DNA of 55,832 bases from Rickettsiales bacterium (lineage in GTDB: Bacteria > Pseudomonadota > Alphaproteobacteria > Rs-D84 > CACZYB01). The stretch is taken from NCBI GenBank assembly GCA_031263095.1, contig JAISGI010000019.1:1-55832 (forward strand), read 5' to 3'. The notes beneath the pieces are model-generated. The model saw only the letters and a list, made by a program, of their open reading frames with translations, did not search any database and was not told the origin of the DNA. Positions within the stretch are counted from its first letter, which is position 1, and every line of letters starts with the position of its first letter. Positions 8,469 to 15,571 of this stretch are shown one piece after another. The translations under genes and the position numbers were made by a program.

Positions 8469-9119
8469 TTATTTGCTTATCTTGCCCGAGTCAACGCGCC
8501 CGTTGACCCGCCCCGTAAAGACATATTTCTCGCCCCGCTTGAACGAAAACCCCTCGCCGATAATCTGGCCGAAATCCGTGGTCGCGACGACCGGCGACGC
8601 GCCGTAGATTTCCGAGGTCGCGACATCCACGTTCGCCTCCTCGGTCGTCATCTTGCTGCCCGCGTCGTCCGAGATTCGCACCGACCCGCGCATTTCGAAA
8701 AGCTTTTTGTCCTTGAAAAACTTGCCCGCCCGCGCGGAAATGTCTATGCGGCTCGCATCCTTGAGAGTGATGTTTCCCTCGATTCGCGTGAACTCCACCA
8801 CCGGCGCCGCCTTGGCCTCGAACCCGGTCTTCATGTTCGCGGAAAAGACCGCGCCGTCGTCCCCCTGCCCGCGAAAGCTGCCCTCCTCCATGGTAAAGGA
8901 AATGTCCGCCACGCCAGTAATTTTCGGAATGGAAACCTTGACCCGCACGCGCGAGGCGAACCGCGGCAGCACAAGCGCGATTCCGACGAACAGCGCCGCC
9001 ACGCTCGGCAATAGGATTTTAAGGAGGAACACCGCCCGCGAATGCCCCGCAAGCTGACGGTATGCTTTGCGTATCCGCCGCACGGCAAGCGATGCCTCGT
9101 GCTTCACGAACGAAATCAT
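8469..9119 (-). CDS. lptC: LPS export protein LptC
   Basis: A 216-aa bitopic inner-membrane protein. One membrane segment near residues 30-50 (VFLLKILLPSVAALFVGIALVLP) anchors a periplasmic beta-jellyroll (VADISFTMEEGSF to GEKYVFTGRVNGRVD) that passes LPS from LptBFG to LptA. The order and strand pattern fit alphaproteobacterial LptC. Its ATG overlaps the kdsD stop in an ATGA, so the two are translationally coupled and joined by LPS biogenesis. No lptA or lptB follows here; the next gene is convergent. Confidence 0.88.
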   Translation of the reverse strand: MISFVKHEASLAVRRIRKAYRQLAGHSRAVFLLKILLPSVAALFVGIALVLPRFASRVRVKVSIPKITGVADISFTMEEGSFRGQGDDGAVFSANMKTGFEAKAAPVVEFTRIEGNITLKDASRIDISARAGKFFKDKKLFEMRGSVRISDDAGSKMTTEEANVDVATSEIYGASPVVATTDFGQIIGEGFSFKRGEKYVFTGRVNGRVDSGKISK

Positions 9120-10090
9120 ATAATGCCGGCCCGCATAAGGTCGTGGAACGAAATGATTCCGGCCGGCCGCCTCGCCGCGTCAATCACGAACAGGACCTGA
9201 ATCTTCCGCTCGTTCATAAGGCGCGTCGCCTCGGTCGCAAGCGTCCCCTCCTGGATTGAAATCGGCGAGGAGTTCATCACATCGCCAAGCTTCTTGTCCA
9301 TAAACTCGACCCGGTTTCTAAGCAGGCGGCGCAAATCGCCGTCAGTCAGAACGCCCGCGAAACGCCCGTCTGAATCGACCGCCGCGACACAGCCGAACCG
9401 CACCGGCCGGCTCATACACTCGAACACGTCATCCATGCTCGCGGCAAGCGGAAGCAGAGGCACATCGCCTCCGACATGCATTATTTTATCGACTTTCAAA
9501 AGCGACTTGCCAAGCGCGCCGTGCGGGTGCCAGTTGTGGTACCTGTCGGACGTCAGGCCCGATAGCTGCTCGAGCGCGACCACGAACGCATTCGCCATCG
9601 CCGAAATCAACACGATAGAGGCGGTCGGAGCCTTGCCAATTATGCAGTCCTCCGCCACCGCCGGAATGGGAACAATGATGTCCGCCGCCCGCCCAAGCGT
9701 CGATTCCGGCACCGAGCATATGGCGATAATCTTCACCCCGAACCGCTTCGCATAGTCGATGATGTTGAATAGCTCGGATGACTCGCCCGAGTTGGAAATC
9801 ATGATGATGCAGTCGTCCTCGGTTATGACGCCCATGTCGCCGTGGCTGGCCTCGGCCGGGTGCAGGTAAATCGAACGGATTCCGGTCGAGGATAACGTCG
9901 CAGCAAGCCGGTGCGCGATGTATCCCCCCTTGCCCATGCCCGTGACGATGACGTCGCCCTTTAGCTCTTCGGATATGTATTTGACAGCCTCGGCGAACCC
10001 GTCGGGAAAGTTGTCGCGCAGGATTTGCAGGGCGAACGCCTCGCTAGAAATCACACCCTCGCCAATGGCTTTGATGTCGGATAGTTCCAT
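9116..10090 (-). CDS. kdsD: D-arabinose 5-phosphate isomerase
   Basis: Converts ribulose 5-phosphate to arabinose 5-phosphate, the first step to Kdo and LPS core. At 324 aa it has the normal N-terminal SIS domain (VIVTGMGKGGYIAHRLAATL, HGDMGVITEDDCIIMISNSG) and two C-terminal CBS domains (from about residue 205, MSRPVRFGCVAAVDSDGRFA and MNSSPISIQEGTLATEATRL). Preceded by a GAGGTG ribosome-binding site 40 nt after the OmpA-like gene, and overlaps lptC by 4 nt. Confidence 0.95.
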   Translation of the reverse strand: MELSDIKAIGEGVISSEAFALQILRDNFPDGFAEAVKYISEELKGDVIVTGMGKGGYIAHRLAATLSSTGIRSIYLHPAEASHGDMGVITEDDCIIMISNSGESSELFNIIDYAKRFGVKIIAICSVPESTLGRAADIIVPIPAVAEDCIIGKAPTASIVLISAMANAFVVALEQLSGLTSDRYHNWHPHGALGKSLLKVDKIMHVGGDVPLLPLAASMDDVFECMSRPVRFGCVAAVDSDGRFAGVLTDGDLRRLLRNRVEFMDKKLGDVMNSSPISIQEGTLATEATRLMNERKIQVLFVIDAARRPAGIISFHDLMRAGII

Positions 10091-10130
10091 TTTTGCACCT
10101 CATAAAAACTGTAAAAGTTCGGCGGCTTTA

Positions 10131-10811
10131 TTACTCCACTATCGAGAATTCGACCGTATTGTCGGACTTGCCCGCCTCGTCCTCGAGGGTCAGTATCATT
10201 ATGCTGCTCGCCGGCACGTCCCTGTCCATAAGCGCCTTGCGCGCATTCAGGAGCCGCGCAAAACTCGCGTTGCGCCCACCCTCTTTGGTGTAATATGCGA
10301 TAGCTTTTATGGTGTATTCCGGCAAAGCTTTGGCTTTCTCCGCGAACGCGGCAAGCGACTTGACCTGCGATTCGTCAAGCTCTTCTACCGCCGCCGCGAA
10401 CTTCAGGATAACGGGCGATACAGACTTTGCACTCGGCGCGGGCGAGGGTTTTATAGGCTTCGGCGCCGCGGCCTCCTCGTGTCTGGGAACCGCAATCCCC
10501 TCGGGCTTCGGCGCAGTGGGTAGTGGCTCGACCGTAGGCATGGGCATAGGCTTTATATGGCTCATGTCAGAGATTACGGCGGGCAAATCCTCGTACTCCA
10601 GCTCCGGCTCAGCAGGCTTGACCGGTGCCGCTTCCTTGACGGCTTCACGCCGAGACGCAGGGGCGACAGGCGCACCCGCCCCGTCCTTGACACCGCCCGC
10701 ACGGAAATTTACGCCCGGACTCGGGTTGGCAAGCCTGACCGGAACCATAAGCTTTTCCGCCCTCGCCGCGACTCCTATGAATAGCAAAAATGCAAATATC
10801 GCCTTTTTCAT
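10131..10811 (-). CDS. Secreted OmpA-like domain protein
   Basis: A 226-aa exported protein. Signal peptide MKKAIFAFLLFIGVAARA. A long Pro/Ala-rich linker (about residues 25-130) is followed by a C-terminal domain of about 95 residues (VILKFAAAVEELDESQVKSL ... LLNARKALMDRDVPASSIMI) with the strand-helix pattern of OmpA C-terminal, peptidoglycan-associating domains. The canonical NxxLSxxRA motif is weakened to FARLLNARKALM, so peptidoglycan binding is uncertain. ATGA overlap with the upstream SuhB-like gene shows coupling. Confidence 0.75.
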   Translation of the reverse strand: MKKAIFAFLLFIGVAARAEKLMVPVRLANPSPGVNFRAGGVKDGAGAPVAPASRREAVKEAAPVKPAEPELEYEDLPAVISDMSHIKPMPMPTVEPLPTAPKPEGIAVPRHEEAAAPKPIKPSPAPSAKSVSPVILKFAAAVEELDESQVKSLAAFAEKAKALPEYTIKAIAYYTKEGGRNASFARLLNARKALMDRDVPASSIMILTLEDEAGKSDNTVEFSIVE

Positions 10812-11566
10812 TTGCTCCCTCGATGTTGGTCTTTCAATGATAAATCTTTAAGCCCGGGTTGTAAATAGTTATTTTCCACAAGCACGCGCGCCGCGCCGAA
10901 TACGTCCGAGGCCGCCGCGCCATCAACGTCCTGCGCCGATATTGCGCCCCCGGCCTCCTTGACAATTAACGCGCCAGCAGCAAGGTCGAAGACCGAGGTC
11001 TCGAGCGCGACATACCCGTCGGCCGACCCGCTTGCCACATACGCGCACGAAAGCGAGGCACAGCCAAGCTCGCGCCCGCCCTCGCCAAGCAGGAACGGCT
11101 CCTCCGCCCTGCGCGAAACCCGTATGCGCCGCTTCATCCGCGCCTCCGCAACGAACGCGCCGTCGCCCCTGCTCGCAAAAAAGGTCTTGTCGAGTAGCGG
11201 GCTATATACGACCGCCGCCGCAATGTACTTTTGCTCTTGCAAAGCGATTGTGATTGCGAACAGCGGCAACCCGCGCGCGAAGTTCGAAAACCCGTCGATT
11301 GGATTCACGATGAACCGGTGCGATATGTCCGCGCCCGCAATGGTCTGTGAAGGAGTCATTATACCGAACTTCGGCCGCGCGGCAAGCAGGGCCTCGACCA
11401 CGGTTTTCTCGATTTTCGCCCGACCGTTCTCGGCAAAACGGAGCCCTTGGTCGCGCGAGGACTGGAGCTGCTCAATCTCGCCGAAGTCGCGTATCGCGAA
11501 CCTCTCCGCCCCCGCCGCTGCGCCAGTCATGACCACCAGGTCGGATGATATGTTGCCCAAGTCCAT
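10808..11566 (-). CDS. Inositol-monophosphatase-like protein, degenerate active site
   Basis: A 252-aa member of the IMPase/SuhB family by length and fold signatures. The metal motif usually written DPxDGTxNF appears as NPIDGFSNF (88-96): the first Asp is Asn and the Thr is Phe. The GEE motif expected near residue 70 reads GIMTPSQ, so the first metal ligand is missing. The later WDxAAG motif is FDLAAG (193-198), keeping the Asp. It probably has lost or changed phosphatase activity; a SuhB-like structural role in transcription or rRNA assembly is possible. First gene of the operon with the OmpA-like gene, kdsD and lptC; AGGAG ribosome-binding site. Confidence 0.8.
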   Translation of the reverse strand: MDLGNISSDLVVMTGAAAGAERFAIRDFGEIEQLQSSRDQGLRFAENGRAKIEKTVVEALLAARPKFGIMTPSQTIAGADISHRFIVNPIDGFSNFARGLPLFAITIALQEQKYIAAAVVYSPLLDKTFFASRGDGAFVAEARMKRRIRVSRRAEEPFLLGEGGRELGCASLSCAYVASGSADGYVALETSVFDLAAGALIVKEAGGAISAQDVDGAAASDVFGAARVLVENNYLQPGLKDLSLKDQHRGSK

Positions 11567-11592
11567 TTTGGCTCCTATTTACGATTAGGGGG

Positions 11593-11621
11593 ATTATAGA
11601 GGCGCAAGCGCCGGGTGTCAA
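11593..11621 (-). promoter_or_regulatory. Promoter of the SuhB-like/kdsD/lptC operon
   Basis: TTGACA (11621-11616), 17-bp spacer, TATAAT (11598-11593) in the short gap after the M23 peptidase gene; the -35 box overlaps that gene's stop region. Confidence 0.85.
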
Positions 11622-12970
11622 GGAGTATTGCCCAGCCGCCGCCAATCGACCATGCCCGCCATTTTGGGAAAGTTTTTGTCAAGCACAGCATACTGCACGT
11701 TCGCCTTGTCTCGCACCACCACGAACCGCGCCGCATCCGCCTCCGAAAGCTTCTGCGTCGGCGGCAGTTTCACGGTCAAAGGGTTGACGTGCGAGCCGTC
11801 CTTTATAATCTCATAGTGCAAATGCGGACCCGTAGAAAGCCCCGTGTTCCCAACATAGCCCACGACCTGCCCCTGCTGCACGCGCGAACCAACGCCGATA
11901 CCCGATTTGAACGAGCTCATGTGCCCGTACGCGGTGGAATAAGTCGCGTTGTGCCTGATTTTGATGTAGTTCCCATACCCCTGCTTCCACCCGCGGAAAA
12001 CCACGGTACCCGCGCCGCCCGCGGGAATAGGCGTGCCCGACGGAGCCGCGAAATCCACCCCCTGGTGCGCACGCGAATAGCCAAGCACTGGGTGCTTGCG
12101 CCAGCCGTACTTGGACGAAATCCGCGCCCCGTTTATAGGAGTTTTCTTGAGCGTTTTGCTGGCCGACTTGCCGTTCTCGTCGAAGTATTGGGCAGACCCG
12201 TTCGCCCCCTCGAACCGGTAAAGCTTGAACTCCCCCTTGCGCGAATTCAGGAACAACGAGGCATACACAAGGTCGCCGCTGCCAAGATATTCGCCCTTGG
12301 CGCTGTGGCGTTCCTGGTACATCACGCTGAACGTGTCGCCGGGATAGATGTCCCGCTCGAAATCAACGTCGAAGGAAAATATTTCATAGAATTTGTCGAT
12401 TATGTTATAAGGAATCCCGGCACGCGTCGCAACTTCGATAAGGCTCTCGCCCTTGGTGATTTCGCCCTCCTTGCGCACAAGCTCGGCCTGCGACTCGACA
12501 TGGATTTCCGAGGCGGCAAATCCTCCCTCGCCCCGCGCCGCAACTATTTTATAAATAGGAGAACGCTCGATTTCAAGACGCACAAGCTCCGCCCGGTCGT
12601 TTATAAGCGGCCGGTATTTGACGAAAATCTTGTCCTGCCCGGGCTTGAGCTCGTTGGGCTTGATAAGGCCGACAAGCGCCTTCGAAACCTCCAACACCTC
12701 GGCGTAATCTATGCCCAAAGGGGTAAGGAGCGAGGCGAACGAGTCGCCCTTTGCAATGGCAAGCTCCGCCGTCGCATTCTTGCCCACAAGGTCATCCAAA
12801 AGCGAAGCCAGAGCGAACGACGGCCGCGCCTGTATCGGCGACCCCGCCTCGGCCGGCTCATAGTGCCCGTCGCTTGGCCCAGAAAACCCGAGCGCAAACG
12901 AAAACAGGCAGAAAACCGCCGCCACAAGTGCGAGCGCTCTGTGCGCCCCTATGCGTTTCTTTGTTGGCAT
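11618..12970 (-). CDS. M23-family murein endopeptidase (LytM/MepM-like)
   Basis: A peptidoglycan endopeptidase or amidase activator of about 450 aa. A membrane anchor or signal segment (ALALVAAVFCLFSFALGF) is at the N-terminus. A LysM/OapA-like central region follows (AIAKGDSFASLL, ITKGESLIEVATRAGI). The C-terminal LytM domain carries the zinc motif HQGVDF and the second motif GPHLHYE, both complete, so the enzyme should be active. ATG 12970 is used; an upstream in-frame TTG lies in the promoter. The ATG is 9 nt after the -10 box, so the leader is almost absent. Confidence 0.9.
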   Translation of the reverse strand: MPTKKRIGAHRALALVAAVFCLFSFALGFSGPSDGHYEPAEAGSPIQARPSFALASLLDDLVGKNATAELAIAKGDSFASLLTPLGIDYAEVLEVSKALVGLIKPNELKPGQDKIFVKYRPLINDRAELVRLEIERSPIYKIVAARGEGGFAASEIHVESQAELVRKEGEITKGESLIEVATRAGIPYNIIDKFYEIFSFDVDFERDIYPGDTFSVMYQERHSAKGEYLGSGDLVYASLFLNSRKGEFKLYRFEGANGSAQYFDENGKSASKTLKKTPINGARISSKYGWRKHPVLGYSRAHQGVDFAAPSGTPIPAGGAGTVVFRGWKQGYGNYIKIRHNATYSTAYGHMSSFKSGIGVGSRVQQGQVVGYVGNTGLSTGPHLHYEIIKDGSHVNPLTVKLPPTQKLSEADAARFVVVRDKANVQYAVLDKNFPKMAGMVDWRRLGNTP

Positions 12971-12979
12971 GACCAAATG

Positions 12980-13008
12980 ATTATAATATATTTTCAAGGC
13001 CTTTTCAA
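12980..13008 (-). promoter_or_regulatory. Promoter of M23 peptidase gene
   Basis: TTGAAA (13008-13003), 17-bp spacer, TATAAT (12985-12980), 9 nt to ATG 12970; near-leaderless. Confidence 0.8.
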
Positions 13009-13009
13009 C

Positions 13010-13648
13010 TCATAAATAATCATAGCGAAAGCGCGCCGCCATGTCCATAAAGCCCGGCACAACCTCGTACACCGACCACCCGCACTTGGCGTCGAAATAG
13101 GTTTTAAGCGACATGAACATCTTGAACCTGTCAAGCCCCGCCTCAAGCCGCCCATACCGAAACATCGAATCTATCGCCCGCTGCTCGAGCGTAACATAGC
13201 ACTCTTTAAGCGCTATCCCGTCCGCAAGCTGGACAAGACGGTCATAGTCGTCATACTCGATAGAGGCGAGGAATCCCGACACAAGCTCCCGCACCTCGGC
13301 TGGCGCGTCCGGCTCGGAAACGGTGGAAAGATCGCCTTGGTCGAGATACCCGTGCGTAATACAGTACCGCGCCCACTCCGGCCTGCCGCGGGACATAAGG
13401 AAGCGGAACCCCAAAACCTCGTGCCAAAACAGCGGCGCACCCCTGCCGTTCCCGCGCGGGTCAAACCGCCCGCAGTCATGCAGAAGCGTCGCGCAGTACG
13501 CACGCGTCCCGTCCATTCCCGCAAGCCCGGCCACCGCCCTCGCGAATTCTGCGGCATAGCGCGAATGCTCAGCCCAGCCGGTCGTGCAACCCGCCTCCGC
13601 GCACATCCGCACAGCTTCGGTTAGCAGTTTTTCAGCATCACGTTCCAT
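13010..13648 (-). CDS. HD-domain phosphohydrolase-like protein
   Basis: A 212-aa soluble protein. A His in AEHSRYAAEFA near residue 28, the HD pair in ATLLHDCGRFD (near 57) and a downstream His in FWHEVLGF give the usual metal-site layout of HD-domain phosphohydrolases (H...HD...D). Later residues such as EYDDYDRLVQLADGIAL supply the last Asp (about 143). The likely reaction is phosphoester hydrolysis of a nucleotide; the substrate is unknown. The ATG lies 9 nt after the -10 box of its promoter. Confidence 0.8.
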   Translation of the reverse strand: MERDAEKLLTEAVRMCAEAGCTTGWAEHSRYAAEFARAVAGLAGMDGTRAYCATLLHDCGRFDPRGNGRGAPLFWHEVLGFRFLMSRGRPEWARYCITHGYLDQGDLSTVSEPDAPAEVRELVSGFLASIEYDDYDRLVQLADGIALKECYVTLEQRAIDSMFRYGRLEAGLDRFKMFMSLKTYFDAKCGWSVYEVVPGFMDMAARFRYDYL

Positions 13649-13657
13649 ATCTGGAAA

Positions 13658-13686
13658 ATTGTACTATTGCATTTGCCTCTTGTAAA
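13658..13686 (-). promoter_or_regulatory. Promoter of HD-domain gene
   Basis: TTTACA (13686-13681), 17-bp spacer, TACAAT (13663-13658), then 9 nt to ATG 13648. It overlaps the region that must also hold the divergent promoter of the PNPOx-like gene. Confidence 0.7.
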
Positions 13687-13711
13687 TGGTAAATTATCCC
13701 CGGAGGTTTCG

Positions 13712-14134
13712 ATGGACGACATAAAGGATATTCTCGGGGTGATAAGGGCTTGCCCGACCGTCCAGCTTGCGACATTCGCGCTTGACGGCTTTCCCGAAAC
13801 CCGCACGGTTATGAACGCCATGAATAGCGACGCCGAGGGCTTCCCCCTGCACTTCCTGACCTCGACAAGCTCGCATAAAATCGAGCAGTTGCGAAAAAAC
13901 CCGCATTGCTGCTTGTACTTTTTGGACATTGCGACCCGCCACGCCGCGACACTTTTCGGAACGATAAGCGAGATTTCCGACCCAGCGCGCAAAGTTGCCT
14001 CCTGGCGCCCCGACTGGACAGGCTTTGGATACGGAGGCCCCTCCGACCCCGAATACGACCTGCTCGAATTCTCGGCCGCGAAATACAAGTTCTACATAGG
14101 AAAAACCGAACACACAGGAGATATAAATGTTTGA
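13712..14134 (+). CDS. Pyridoxamine-phosphate-oxidase-like flavin protein
   Basis: A 140-aa split-barrel flavoprotein of the PNPOx-like / general stress protein 26 kind. QLATFALDGFPETRTVMNAM forms the first FMN-binding strands, FLTSTSSHKIEQLRKNPHCC the next helix, and a short Trp-containing tail follows. The ATG at 13712 has a GGAGG ribosome-binding site. The 3' end overlaps sodB by 8 nt, which couples it to oxidative-stress defence; a role as a flavin- or F420-type reductase is inference. Confidence 0.82.
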   Translation: MDDIKDILGVIRACPTVQLATFALDGFPETRTVMNAMNSDAEGFPLHFLTSTSSHKIEQLRKNPHCCLYFLDIATRHAATLFGTISEISDPARKVASWRPDWTGFGYGGPSDPEYDLLEFSAAKYKFYIGKTEHTGDINV

Positions 14135-14687
14135 TATAAAAGACTTTCCGCTTCCATTCGAATACGACGCGCTCGCACCGCACATGTCGGCCCAAACCCT
14201 GACCTTCCACCATGACAAGCATTTGGGAGCATACATAAATAATCTGAACGCGCTCCTGCCCGGCTCGAAGTACGAGAAGATGTCGCTTGAGGAAATAATC
14301 GCCGCCTCCGCCAAGGATTCCGCCGCGCCCAAGGTCTTCAACAACGCCGCGCAAATCTTCAACCACGACTTTTTCTTCAAGTGCTTGAAAAAGGACAGCG
14401 CCGCGCCCGTTCCCGAGGCGGTAAAGCCCCTGCTGGCCGAGTTCAAGGCGGCGGCAACGGCAGTATTCGGAAGCGGCTGGACTTGGCTCGCCTTGGACGG
14501 CAAGGAGCTGAAAGTCGTGGCGACGCCCAACGCCGACACACCGCTCGCCCACGGTTTAAGGCCAGTTCTGACAATTGACGTGTGGGAGCACGCATACTAT
14601 TTGGATTACCAAAACCGCCGCCCCGACTTCATCGACGCGTTCCTGAACCATTTGGTGAATTGGGAATTCGTTGCCGGCAATTTATAG
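14127..14687 (+). CDS. sodB: Iron superoxide dismutase
   Basis: Converts superoxide to peroxide and oxygen. At 186 aa it is slightly short for the family. Metal ligands are visible: His28 in TFHHDKH, His80 in IFNHDFF, and Asp151/His155 in DVWEHAYY. Gln76 in AAQIFNH sits where iron-type enzymes carry the outer-sphere glutamine, supporting Fe rather than Mn. The second His of the usual HHxKHH motif is Leu here. Start overlaps the preceding gene by 8 nt; ribosome-binding site ACAGGAG. Confidence 0.95.
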   Translation: MFDIKDFPLPFEYDALAPHMSAQTLTFHHDKHLGAYINNLNALLPGSKYEKMSLEEIIAASAKDSAAPKVFNNAAQIFNHDFFFKCLKKDSAAPVPEAVKPLLAEFKAAATAVFGSGWTWLALDGKELKVVATPNADTPLAHGLRPVLTIDVWEHAYYLDYQNRRPDFIDAFLNHLVNWEFVAGNL

Positions 14688-14729
14688 CTTGCATTTCGCG
14701 AATTCCGATGTATTATAGCCCCGTTCTAT

Positions 14730-14805
14730 GGGCGCGTAGCTCAGTTGGTAGAGCAACTGACTCTTAATCAGTGGGTCGGGAGTTCGAGCCTCCCCGCGCC
14801 CACCA
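14730..14805 (+). tRNA. tRNA-Lys (anticodon CTT)
   Basis: Acceptor GGGCGCG/CGCGCCC, D arm GCTCAGTTGGTAGAGC, anticodon stem ACTGA/TCAGT with loop CTCTTAA giving CTT, T-loop TTCGAGC, discriminator A, encoded CCA (14803-14805). Reads AAG codons. Confidence 0.97.
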
Positions 14806-14831
14806 AAATTTTTCAAAAGGACAATTCTCCC

Positions 14832-14860
14832 TTGCAATTTTCCACACAAGCATATATGCT
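14832..14860 (+). promoter_or_regulatory. Promoter upstream of QueD-like gene
   Basis: TTGCAA (14832-14837), 17-bp spacer, TATGCT (14855-14860). It would give a 5' leader of about 130 nt, unlike the short leaders nearby. Confidence 0.6.
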
Positions 14861-14866
14861 GAGTCC

Positions 14867-14990
14867 AGCAGTGCCGGAGAGCTTTGGTCGGACGCGCATT
14901 ATCACGGATAATAGAAAGCTCAATCTTCGGTATTAGTAATGCGCAAAGCGTCCGCCCACCTATGCAATAATCAACATGAATAAACAAGGA
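14867..14990 (+). promoter_or_regulatory. Structured leader of QueD-like gene, riboswitch candidate
   Basis: Two pairings cross each other. GAGCTTT (14879-14885) pairs with AAAGCTC (14915-14921). GCGCATTA (14894-14901) pairs with TAATGCGC (14937-14944), or alternatively GGACGC (14890-14895) with GCGTCC (14948-14953). The order A-B-A'-B' means a pseudoknot or two exclusive folds. I do not recognise a named riboswitch class. The Shine-Dalgarno AAGGAG lies about 30 nt after the last pairing arm. Confidence 0.45.
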
Positions 14991-14997
14991 GAAAAGT

Positions 14998-15477
14998 ATG
15001 ATAACACAGACTACTTTATGTATAGAATACGCCCACCGCTTTTTGGAACACACGGGCGAGGCGCAGTACCTGCACGGCCACCACGGCGAGCTTACCGTCG
15101 AGGTGGAGGGCACACCGGACGAACGCGGCTTCATTGTTCCGGTCGGCGAAATCAAGAAAATCCTGTGGGATTACATGCGCAACTTCGACCACGCGCTCTT
15201 GCTTCAAGACACCGACCCGCTGCTTCCGGTTGTCCTCGCCATATATGAGAAGCAGGGAATCTTGCACGGCGCGCCTGACAATACGAACACGGGCGTGAAG
15301 TTCAAGTCCGAATTCGCAGAGGTCATGCCCGAATGCCGTCTCGTCATAACCAAGAAAATCACGACCGTCGAGAACATGCTCGAGATTTTCTACGCATATC
15401 TCAAGGACAGGCTCAACATCAAACGCATGCGCTTCCAGTCCAAGGACGATGTGGTGGCGGTGTTGGAAGTGAAATAG
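14998..15477 (+). CDS. 6-pyruvoyl-tetrahydropterin synthase / QueD-like protein
   Basis: A 159-aa T-fold protein of the PTPS/QueD family. Zinc-binding histidines are visible in EYAHRF and LHGHHGEL, and the Asp-His pair in RNFDHALLL. QueD makes 6-carboxy-tetrahydropterin for queuosine. However, the catalytic Cys normally found as C-x-x-LHGH is absent: the segment here reads EAQYLHGHH, with Ala at the Cys position, so the classical QueD reaction is doubtful. It may be a variant pterin enzyme. Strong AAGGAG ribosome-binding site; followed by a terminator. Confidence 0.8.
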   Translation: MITQTTLCIEYAHRFLEHTGEAQYLHGHHGELTVEVEGTPDERGFIVPVGEIKKILWDYMRNFDHALLLQDTDPLLPVVLAIYEKQGILHGAPDNTNTGVKFKSEFAEVMPECRLVITKKITTVENMLEIFYAYLKDRLNIKRMRFQSKDDVVAVLEVK

Positions 15478-15500
15478 CTCCTTCCTCCGCAAAGGTATGA

Positions 15501-15537
15501 AAAAGCCCCGCCACTGAGGAAGGCGGGGCCTTTTTTT
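15501..15537 (+). terminator. Intrinsic terminator after QueD-like gene
   Basis: GCCCCGCC (15505-15512) and GGCGGGGC (15522-15529), followed by seven T. The A-run on the left lets it also end the minus-strand transcript of the following convergent gene. Confidence 0.95.
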
Positions 15538-15571
15538 CCGCTTCTTCCGAGGAGCGCGGAAATCCTTGGAA

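Noticed and set aside
14682-15155. Minus-strand frame across tRNA-Lys and the QueD leader
   Set aside because: Its translation includes the classic GGRGEARTPDPLIKSQLLYQ artefact produced by reading a tRNA-Lys gene backwards.
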